Source of the DNA: Streptomyces katrae
GTDB lineage: Bacteria > Actinomycetota > Actinomycetes > Streptomycetales > Streptomycetaceae
Direction of reading: 5' to 3'
Assembly: GCF_000966975.1 (NCBI RefSeq)
Contig: NZ_JZWV01001050.1
Span: 1-6,988, forward strand
DNA: 6,988 nucleotides
The number at the start of each line of letters is the position of its first letter. Position 1 is the first letter of the stretch. This document shows, piece after piece, positions 1-5,426 of this stretch. The position numbers were made by a program, and so were the translations under genes. The notes below the pieces were generated by a model that ran no database searches, was not told the origin of the DNA, and worked only from the letters and a program-made list of their open reading frames with translations.

Positions 1-1075
1 GCCCTGGGCAGCCCGCTCATCGCCCGCCGCCTCGACCGCAACGGCCGCGCGGTGGTGCTGACCGCGACCGCCGTCGCCTACCCGCTGGCACTGGCCGTCC
101 TGGTGTGGGCGACCCGCCCGGGGGGCTGGGCGCAGCCGGCGACGGCGGTCGTCGCGGGGATGGTGCTGCCGCCCGCGAACGCCTGCATGCGCTCGCTCTG
201 GGCGCGGCTGCCCCTCCGGGAGGAGGAGCGCGAGACGGCCTACCTCTGGGAGGCGCTGCTCACCGAGGTCCTGGTGATCGGCGCGCCGCTGATGCTGGCG
301 GCGCTGATGCTGGCCGGCCCGGCGGGGACGGCGCTGACGGTGATCGCGGTGGTGGGCGGCGTGGGCACGCTCGGGCTCGCGTACGCCCGGCTGCCCGCCG
401 GCACCGGGGCCGCCCCGCAGGACCCGAAGGGTCCGCGCCACCCGCTGGGCCCGCTGCGGGAGCCGGCCCTGCTGGCGCTGGCCGGCATCATGGCCGTCTC
501 CGCGGTGCCCATCGGCCTGCTGACCCTGGCCATCCCGGCGTTCGTCGACCGGCACGGGGCTCCGGGCGGCGCGGGCGTGGTGTACGCCTGCTGGGGTGTC
601 GGCAGCGCTCTGGGGGCCGTCTGGCTCGGCCGGTCCCAGTCCGAGGTGGCCCCGCAGGTGCGCCTGGCCCGTCTCCTGCTGGCCTACGCCGTCGGCACCG
701 GGCTGACGCTGCTCGCCGGCTCCCAGGTGGGCCTGGCCGTGGCGCTCGCGGTGGGCAGCGTACCGATCGCCCTGGTCTCCGCCACCGAGATGACCCTGGT
801 GAGCGGCATCGCCGAAGAACGGTCCATGGCGGAGGCGTTCACCTGGGCGTCACTGGCCACCGTCCTGGGCGACGCGCTGGGCCAGCAGGCCGGCGGGCTG
901 CTGATGGATCCGTTCGGGCCGCGGACGGTGTTCGCGGTGGCGACCGGAGCCGCCCTGGCCGCCGCCGCGCTGGCCTTCGTCTGCCGGGGGCTGCTGGCAC
1001 GGGCTGGCACGGCGGGCGGCGCCCGGTGCCGAAGTGCGCGGCATGACCGCCGAACCCGGCATGCCGGCCCCTTGA
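1..1075 (+). CDS. MFS transporter, 5'-truncated by the window, stop codon uncertain
   Basis: This is a membrane transporter of the major facilitator superfamily, probably a proton-driven exporter; its substrate cannot be told. Reading from base 1, the frame opens in the loop after TM2 with a motif-A-like stretch (SPLIARRLDRNGR), so roughly 60 N-terminal residues lie outside the window. Alternating hydrophobic segments follow, and the last membrane helix ends near base 1000 (FAVATGAALAAAALAFVCRG). The same frame then has no stop and runs in phase into the next gene. The tail after about 1020 is Arg/Pro/Ser-rich and contains a TTA codon (1126-1128), so it looks untranslated. Stops in the other two frames lie at 1044-1046 and 1073-1075. 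I set the end at 1075 because that frame gives an ordinary-looking tail (AEVRGMTAEPGMPAP), but this needs a one-base shift. The family is secure; the end is not. Confidence 0.75.
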
Positions 1076-1130
1076 CCCCTACCCGGCGCGCAGCCGCTCC
1101 CCGTCCTTCCCTCTCCCCGTTCCCCTTACC

Positions 1131-1147
1131 CCGCGCCCCCGGCGCGG
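1131..1147 (+). promoter_or_regulatory. GC hairpin between the transporter and CHAT genes
   Basis: CCGCGCC (1131-1137) and GGCGCGG (1141-1147) form a perfect 7-bp stem around a CCC loop, 7 nt upstream of the next gene's Shine-Dalgarno sequence. It sits in a pyrimidine-rich stretch (about 1076-1140) with no coding character. It could be a weak terminator, an mRNA-processing or stability element, or an attenuator that lowers expression of the downstream genes. No U-tract follows. The stem is certain; the role is inferred. Confidence 0.4.
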
Positions 1148-1167
1148 ACGACACGAGGTGGTCCACC

Positions 1168-3051
1168 ATGAACGCAGCGCTCACCGAGCAGCGAACCGAC
1201 GGGCCTGCCGGGCCGGGCCCCCTGTTCCGCCCCGTCGCCAGACAGGAATTCGCCGGAGCCGTCCGGGAGTTCCTGGACTCGCCCGGGCTCCTGCCGGTGC
1301 CGGTGCCGGCCGGCGACCGCGCCGATCTGGCGGAGAGCGTCGAGCTCGCCGGCCGGCTGTACGGCGCTCTGCGGCGGCCGCACCCGCTGGACGTCGGGGT
1401 CCTCCTCGGCGCGGCGCACCTGCCCGAGGGACTCGCGGAGCTGGCCGGCCCGTTCGCCCGGACGTGGGTGGGCGAGGAGGAGCTGGCGGACGTCGCGGCG
1501 TTCCGGGCCCGGCACGGCGGTTCGCTGCTGGTCGTCGGCCGTTACGACCGGCTCACCCTCGACCCCGTCCGGGACCTGCTGATGGCCACCTACCGGGGCC
1601 CGCGGCACGGCCTGACGCTGCTGAGCGGCCGCGACGGTGCCTCGGTCTGCTGGAACGTCGCCAAGCAGTACGCGGAACCCGCCCCCGACGTCGACGCCCT
1701 GGGCCTGTTCACCGACACGGACCGGCCTCCGCGGCTGCCCGGTGTCCAGGTCTTCGACGACCGGGACTTCGAGCGCGCCGACATCCAGGCGGAGATCCTC
1801 GGCACCCGGTGGCGGCGGGTGGGCTTCCAGGGCCACGGCAAGGACGACAGCGTCAACCTCGGCGAGTTCACCCTCTGCGGTCTGAACCCCTCGGCCCCGG
1901 CCACCCCCGGACTGCTCGGCCCGCGCTGCGCGTACGGGCTGCCCTGCTACAAACCGGAGGACAAGCTGGTCCCCCTCAACCGGGTGGAGGCCGTGGAACT
2001 GGTCCTCAGCGCGTGCAACAGCGGCCCCCTCTCGGACCTCGCCCTCTACGACCCGAAGTACCAGCTGCTGCTGAACGCGCTCGACGGTCCGGCCCGTACG
2101 GTGGTCTCGGCGGTGTCGGTGCACGACTCCGACCGGCCCGAGAACGTCGCCTGGATGCACGGCGCCCTCACCGGCGCGGACTCGGTCGACACCCTCAACG
2201 CCAGCCTGGCGGGCTCGCACCCCTACCCGGCGTTCATGCGCTTCGGGCTGCCGGGCGCGCCGGAGGACACGCCGGCGCCGCCCGCTCCCGCGGACCACCG
2301 CCCCGACCCGCTGCTGCTGACCGCGGGCGCCCGGCTCACCGCCTACCTCGCCTCGGAGCTGCTGCCGCACAACCACCCGCTGCGGCCCCGGCTCACCAAA
2401 CTGGCCAGGAAGGTCGACCTCTGGGTGGCCAGGCCCACGCATCTCGCCGACCAGTCGCCCGAGCAGATCGAGGCCTCCCTCACGGCGGACCTCCAGTCCC
2501 TCGACCACATGATCACCGAGCAGGTCGCGGCCGATCCCGAGACCGAGCTGATGAACTACCCGGCGTACTTCGGCGACCGCAGCAGCCTGGACCCGGACGT
2601 CCGGGAGGTCACCTGCCACTGCGGCCGCCCCGCGCAGGAGTTCACCCGGCGGGGCCTGCTCCCGCACGTCCTGGACACCACCTGCGCCGTCTGCATGCGG
2701 TGCGGCGACGTCACCTTCCGGATCCCGGACGCGCCCGCACTGCTCGCCCACGCCGCCGACGAGGTCGCGCAGGGCGGGGTGCTGGAGGTGCGGGCCACGG
2801 TCACCGCGGCCCGCACCGGACCGGTCCGGCTGGGCCTCTTCGTCCCGACCTACCTGCGCGAGGACACCACCGTGGAGCCCGCCACCACCAGGGTCCGGCT
2901 CACCGGCGGGCGGGCCGAGGACGTCGCCTTCCGCGTGCGCTTCGCCCCCGGGACCGCCCCGCAGGCCTACTACTTCACCGTGTTCGCCGTACAGGACCTG
3001 GCCGTCTCCACGGCCCGGCGCCACTTCGGCGTCGTTCCCCGGACCGCCTGA
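1168..3051 (+). CDS. CHAT-domain (caspase-fold) protein with Cys cluster and beta-rich C-terminus
   Basis: This 627-residue protein is probably a cytoplasmic caspase-like cysteine protease; no signal peptide or membrane helix is visible. The start is chosen because GAGGTGG (1155-1161) lies 6 nt before ATG, although the frame stays open upstream into the transporter. Residues about 117-363 read as a CHAT domain: a strand LLVVGRYD, the catalytic His in FQGHGKDD (H223), the catalytic Cys in LVLSACNSG (C283), and a closing YPAFMRFGLPG that matches the usual CHAT C-terminal strand. Residues about 370-480 are helical. A likely metal-binding cluster follows: C483-x-C485, then C506-x2-C509-x2-C512. 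Residues about 525-627 alternate hydrophobics like an Ig-like or beta-sandwich domain. I see no TPR repeats, the common partner of CHAT. It is followed 31 nt later by the methyltransferase gene. The CHAT call is strong; substrate and pathway are unknown. Confidence 0.8.
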   Translation: MNAALTEQRTDGPAGPGPLFRPVARQEFAGAVREFLDSPGLLPVPVPAGDRADLAESVELAGRLYGALRRPHPLDVGVLLGAAHLPEGLAELAGPFARTWVGEEELADVAAFRARHGGSLLVVGRYDRLTLDPVRDLLMATYRGPRHGLTLLSGRDGASVCWNVAKQYAEPAPDVDALGLFTDTDRPPRLPGVQVFDDRDFERADIQAEILGTRWRRVGFQGHGKDDSVNLGEFTLCGLNPSAPATPGLLGPRCAYGLPCYKPEDKLVPLNRVEAVELVLSACNSGPLSDLALYDPKYQLLLNALDGPARTVVSAVSVHDSDRPENVAWMHGALTGADSVDTLNASLAGSHPYPAFMRFGLPGAPEDTPAPPAPADHRPDPLLLTAGARLTAYLASELLPHNHPLRPRLTKLARKVDLWVARPTHLADQSPEQIEASLTADLQSLDHMITEQVAADPETELMNYPAYFGDRSSLDPDVREVTCHCGRPAQEFTRRGLLPHVLDTTCAVCMRCGDVTFRIPDAPALLAHAADEVAQGGVLEVRATVTAARTGPVRLGLFVPTYLREDTTVEPATTRVRLTGGRAEDVAFRVRFAPGTAPQAYYFTVFAVQDLAVSTARRHFGVVPRTA

Positions 3052-3082
3052 CCGAACCCCCACACCCCACGAGGAGAAGAAC

Positions 3083-3733
3083 ATGCAGAGCCAGGACGTG
3101 ACCGAGCCGGGCACCGCGCCCGCGGACAAGCCGGCGATCGAACTGATCGAGCAGAACGGCGAAGTGACCCTCAGCATCGGCGGCGAGCAGGCCATGCAGG
3201 CCTGGGAGCGGGACCTGATGTGGGCCAGCGCCGACATGCTGTGCGAGTACGGAAAGGACTTCTACGAGGTCGGGCTCGGGCTCGGCCTGTCCGCGCTGCG
3301 CATCGCCGGCAACCCCGCGACCCGCAGCCACACGGTGCTGGAACTCTTCGGCGAGGTCGAGGACCTGTTCCGGGCCCGGCACCCCCGGGTACCCGACAAC
3401 CTCACGATCGAGCGCGGCGACTTCTTCGAGCGGATCTTCGAACTGCCGTCGGAGAGCATCGACGGGATGTTCTTCGACCCCGCCCTCGACATGGAGGTCT
3501 GGACGGACGCCGCGCTGTGGGCCAGGACCATGCCGGAGGTCGTCCGGGTACTGCGCCCCGGCGGCGTCTTCATCCCGTTCTTCAGCACCAAGCCGGAGCT
3601 GCGCTGGCAGTACCTCCCGCACTTCCGCCGGATCCGGGTCGAGCGGCACCCCTTCGTCGCGTACGACACCACCGAGTACACGCACGGCGGCACCACCGGC
3701 GACGCGTTCATCCAGTGCTTCCTCAAGGACTGA
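3083..3733 (+). CDS. Class I SAM-dependent methyltransferase, guanidinoacetate/arginine N-methyltransferase-like
   Basis: This 216-residue soluble enzyme probably transfers a methyl group from S-adenosylmethionine to a small molecule or an arginine-like side chain. GAGGAG (3071-3076) lies 6 nt before the ATG. The SAM-binding Gly-rich loop is YEVGLGLGLS (residues 61-70). The motif after strand 4 is DGMFFDP (127-133), and LRPGG (157-161) precedes strand 5. The preceding W-E-R-D-x-M segment, the form of motif I and the D-G-x-x-x-D motif resemble guanidinoacetate N-methyltransferase and the yeast RMT2 type. Blasticidin-type clusters also contain a guanidino N-methyltransferase (BlsL), which suggests a comparable substrate, but this link is inference. 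The length is a little below that of GAMT (about 235). The gene sits 31 nt after the CHAT gene and 70 nt before the glycosidase gene, so it is probably in one operon. The fold is secure; the substrate is not. Confidence 0.8.
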   Translation: MQSQDVTEPGTAPADKPAIELIEQNGEVTLSIGGEQAMQAWERDLMWASADMLCEYGKDFYEVGLGLGLSALRIAGNPATRSHTVLELFGEVEDLFRARHPRVPDNLTIERGDFFERIFELPSESIDGMFFDPALDMEVWTDAALWARTMPEVVRVLRPGGVFIPFFSTKPELRWQYLPHFRRIRVERHPFVAYDTTEYTHGGTTGDAFIQCFLKD

Positions 3734-3790
3734 TCCGGTCCGCCCGCCAGCCGCCGCCCGCACCCGACACCACGCACCAGCGCTCCTCCC

Positions 3791-3802
3791 GGAGGTACCT
3801 CC
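3791..3802 (+). promoter_or_regulatory. Ribosome binding site inside a perfect palindrome
   Basis: The Shine-Dalgarno of the glycosidase gene, GGAGGT (3791-3796, 7 nt before ATG 3804), is the left half of the perfect 12-bp palindrome GGAGGTACCTCC. CCTCC also occurs just upstream (3785-3789). The ribosome binding site could fold back on the downstream CCTCC as a 4-bp stem with a 4-nt loop and be partly hidden. The palindrome is certain; any control by it is speculative. Confidence 0.5.
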
Positions 3803-3803
3803 C

Positions 3804-4361
3804 ATGGCCCTCACGCCGCCCCTCGACCCGCCCGCCTCGCTCGGCTCACCCGCCTCGCCCGGCATCCGCCCCGACCTGGGCATCCGCTCGGTCTTCCTCG
3901 CCGGCCCGTTCATCCAGCTCCTGGACCCCGAGACCGGGGAGATGCCGGCCGGTGCCCGGGCGCCGTTCGACGTCCTGATCAAGCACTTCGAGGCGCAGGG
4001 GCTGTCCGTGCACAACGCCCACCGCCGCGAGGCGTGGGGGGCGGAGCTGATGCGGCCGGAGCAGTGCACCAAGCTGGACCAGGACGAGATCCGCAAGGCC
4101 GACGTGTTCGTGGCCCTGCCGGGCCACCCGGCCTCCCCGGGCACCCACATCGAGATCGGGTGGGCCAGTGCCTTCGACAAGCCGATCGTCCTGCTGCTGG
4201 AGCGCGACAGGGAGTACACCTTCCTCGTGCAGGGCCTGCACACGGTCGCGTCGGTGGAGTACGTGGTCCACACGGACATCGCCGCCTGCCTGCCCGCCGT
4301 CGACCGGGCGGTGGACCTGGCGGTCATGCGGCAGCGGGAGGGCAGCGGCGGCCGTCGGTGA
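3804..4361 (+). CDS. CMP N-glycosidase-like protein (nucleoside 2-deoxyribosyltransferase fold, MilB/BlsM type)
   Basis: This 185-residue cytoplasmic enzyme probably hydrolyses the N-glycosidic bond of a pyrimidine nucleoside 5'-monophosphate, releasing a base such as cytosine and ribose 5-phosphate. After a Pro-rich N-terminus (residues 1-27), the nucleotide-binding strand is SVFLAGPF (29-36). Next come NAHRREAWG (71-79), LDQDEIRKADVFVALPG (91-107) and SPGTHIEIGWASAF (111-124), where E117 is the expected nucleophile of the family. This motif set, particularly the NAHRREAWG and PASPGTHIEIGWAS segments, agrees with my memory of MilB of the mildiomycin pathway and its relatives in blasticidin S and bacimethrin pathways. 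Plain deoxyribosyltransferases, DNPH1-like dNMP glycosidases and defence-linked NDT-fold effectors are alternatives. A strong hairpin starts 20 nt after the stop, so this is probably the last gene of the operon. Base specificity cannot be read from the sequence. Confidence 0.75.
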   Translation: MALTPPLDPPASLGSPASPGIRPDLGIRSVFLAGPFIQLLDPETGEMPAGARAPFDVLIKHFEAQGLSVHNAHRREAWGAELMRPEQCTKLDQDEIRKADVFVALPGHPASPGTHIEIGWASAFDKPIVLLLERDREYTFLVQGLHTVASVEYVVHTDIAACLPAVDRAVDLAVMRQREGSGGRR

Positions 4362-4380
4362 AGACGGCCCGGCGGCCAAC

Positions 4381-4430
4381 GCGGCCGGCTCCGCTCCCCG
4401 CGCCGCGAGCACGGGGACGGCGCCGGCCGC
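4381..4430 (+). terminator. Nested GC-rich hairpin, probable operon terminator
   Basis: A perfect 9-bp inverted repeat, GCGGCCGGC (4381-4389) and GCCGGCCGC (4422-4430), encloses a second 6-bp one, TCCCCG (4395-4400) and CGGGGA (4412-4417). The hairpin begins 20 nt after the glycosidase stop, in a 227-bp convergent gap that otherwise holds no gene I can support. It lacks a U-tract, which is common for actinomycete terminators. Its symmetry means it could also end transcription arriving from the lipoprotein gene on the other strand. Confidence 0.6.
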
Positions 4431-4569
4431 GGCGAGGGACCCGCCGGAGTGTGCGATCCAGCGGGCGATCTCGGAACCGTCCCGCTCGACCGCCCGCGCT
4501 CGGGGCGTTGCGGGCTCCAGCCGAGCCGGCCGGTCAGCGGTCGCCACACCGACGCCCTCGACACGGCTT

Positions 4570-4584
4570 CGGCCTTCAGGGCCG
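4570..4584 (-). terminator. Short hairpin just after the lipoprotein stop
   Basis: CGGCC (4570-4574) and GGCCG (4580-4584) form a 5-bp stem with a 5-nt loop, 4 nt beyond the lipoprotein stop on the minus strand. It is short, has no U-tract and could be chance in DNA this rich in GC. The larger hairpin at 4381-4430 may be the real end of this transcript. Confidence 0.25.
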
Positions 4585-4588
4585 GATG

Positions 4589-5224
4589 TCAGGGGCACGT
4601 CTCCTCGATTTTGGCGACGGTGAAGGAGACGGGCCGGCCGTTCAGGGCGGCGCCCGCGGCCGGGTTCTGCGTGCATACCTTCCAGTTCGACTCCTGGAGG
4701 ACCATCCGGCTCTGCACCGCGTCCTTCACGGAGATCGAAGCGTTCGACGGGAGCGCGGCGCGGACCGCCTTCATGCCCTGACCGACGAAGTCCGGCATGG
4801 TGTCACCCGCGGGCTTGGGCGCGGGCGCGTCCGCGGCGGGGCAGGTCTCGTCGAGCTTGACGGCGCCGAAGTCGATCGTGGTGCCGGTGTCGACGGTGCC
4901 GCCGCCGGCAGGGGTCTGGGAGCAGACCTTCCAGTTCCGGTCGAGGGCCTGAAGCCGGGCACGGCCGAGCGCGTCGTGGGACTTGAGTGCGTAGAACCCG
5001 GCGGCCTGCGCTTCGTCCTGTGCGGTCTGGAGGCCCTTGCCGACGAGGTTCGGCAGTGTGCCCGTCTTCGCGCCGGCTGCGGGGGCCGAGGGCGCGGAGG
5101 TCTTCGGGGACGGGGCGTCGGGGGCTGCGGGCTTGCCGTTGGTGCCGCTCGCCTGGGGGTTGCAGGCGGTGAGCGCGAGGGCGGTGGCTGCCGTGAACAG
5201 GGTGATGGCGTGACGTCTGTGCAT
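4589..5224 (-). CDS. Secreted lipoprotein with two PASTA-like repeats
   Basis: This 211-residue protein is predicted to be exported and lipid-anchored to the outer face of the membrane. The signal peptide is MHRRHAITLFTAATALALTAC, with lipobox L-T-A-C and the lipidated cysteine at C21. A Pro/Ala/Ser linker (about 22-55) leads to two similar units, TLPNLVGKGLQTAQDEA... (about 56-129) and TMPDFVGQGMKAVRAAL... (about 142-211). Each resembles a PASTA domain, a fold that in other proteins binds peptidoglycan fragments or beta-lactams. Each carries W-K-V-C-x-Q and ends in E-x-T-C-P, so C101/C128 and C184/C210 are probable disulfide pairs. An in-frame ATG at 5350 was rejected: it would bury the signal peptide and read through the regulatory repeat. 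The ribosome binding site before 5224 is poor. A cell-wall sensing or binding role is inferred; the precise function is unknown. Confidence 0.85.
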   Translation of the reverse strand: MHRRHAITLFTAATALALTACNPQASGTNGKPAAPDAPSPKTSAPSAPAAGAKTGTLPNLVGKGLQTAQDEAQAAGFYALKSHDALGRARLQALDRNWKVCSQTPAGGGTVDTGTTIDFGAVKLDETCPAADAPAPKPAGDTMPDFVGQGMKAVRAALPSNASISVKDAVQSRMVLQESNWKVCTQNPAAGAALNGRPVSFTVAKIEETCP

Positions 5225-5262
5225 CGCGCCATGTTCGCCCGGTCTCGGAGCCTGTGTGGTGG

Positions 5263-5280
5263 CTGTGACCAGTCTGTGAC
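5263..5280 (-). promoter_or_regulatory. GTCAC-N6-GTCAC direct repeat, candidate AfsQ1/GlnR/MtrA-class operator
   Basis: On the minus strand this site reads GTCACAGACTGGTCACAG. The two 7-bp copies of GTCACAG are 11 bp apart, one helical turn. This exactly fits GTnAC-n6-GTnAC, the consensus known for the response regulator AfsQ1, with related sites for GlnR and MtrA. It lies 39-56 nt upstream of the lipoprotein start and about 150 nt upstream of the divergent dehydrogenase gene. The repeat is seen; the choice of regulator and the direction of control are inferred. Confidence 0.45.
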
Positions 5281-5351
5281 GCAGGGAAGTCCCGCACGCA
5301 CGGGCGGAGTCGGCGGGGCCGCGGGCCGGTCCGGCCCGTATCGGGGTCACT

Positions 5352-5399
5352 CCCTAGGGGCGGTCCCCGATACCGGTACGGCCGCGGGTCCCCTAACGT
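5352..5399 (+). promoter_or_regulatory. Probable promoter/operator of the quinone-oxidoreductase-like gene
   Basis: Several short symmetric elements cluster here: CCCTAGGG (5352-5359), TACCGGTA (5371-5378), a direct repeat of GGTCCCC (5362-5368 and 5387-5393, period 25) and the inverted pair TAGGGG/CCCCTA (5355-5360 and 5390-5395). TAACGT (5394-5399) could be a -10 box about 28 nt before the start codon. No good -35 is visible; TACCGG at a 17-bp spacing matches sigma-70-type boxes poorly. The symmetry suggests a dimeric regulator overlapping the promoter. Individual elements this short can arise by chance. Confidence 0.35.
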
Positions 5400-5426
5400 C
5401 GCGAACACCCGACTTGCGGAGGCTCG

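Noticed and set aside
1056..1067. Perfect 12-bp palindrome CCGGCATGCCGG near the transporter end
   Set aside because: It can form only a short RNA stem, lies within likely coding sequence in one frame, and such palindromes are common by chance at this GC content.
52..3051. A single 999-residue MFS-CHAT fusion protein
   Set aside because: The junction has a pyrimidine-rich, Arg/Pro/Ser composition, a TTA codon and a hairpin, and a strong ribosome binding site precedes ATG 1168. Two separate genes are more likely, although the frame is truly open.
1126..3237. A 703-residue open frame on the minus strand under the CHAT gene
   Set aside because: It is Gly/Arg/Val-rich with no recognisable domain. 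It mirrors the coding frame of a gene with clear motifs, as is usual in GC-rich DNA.
4362..4510. Minus-strand reading containing ERDGSEIARWIAHSGG, which looks protein-like with GC-ending codons
   Set aside because: It has no nearby start or ribosome binding site, merges into an antisense shadow of the glycosidase gene, and lies over the terminator hairpin. I do not recognise a family; it could be a gene remnant but this is not supportable.
5225..5350. N-terminal extension of the lipoprotein from an ATG at 5350
   Set aside because: It would place 42 charged residues before the signal peptide and translate through the GTCAC repeat. The lipobox fixes the start at 5224.
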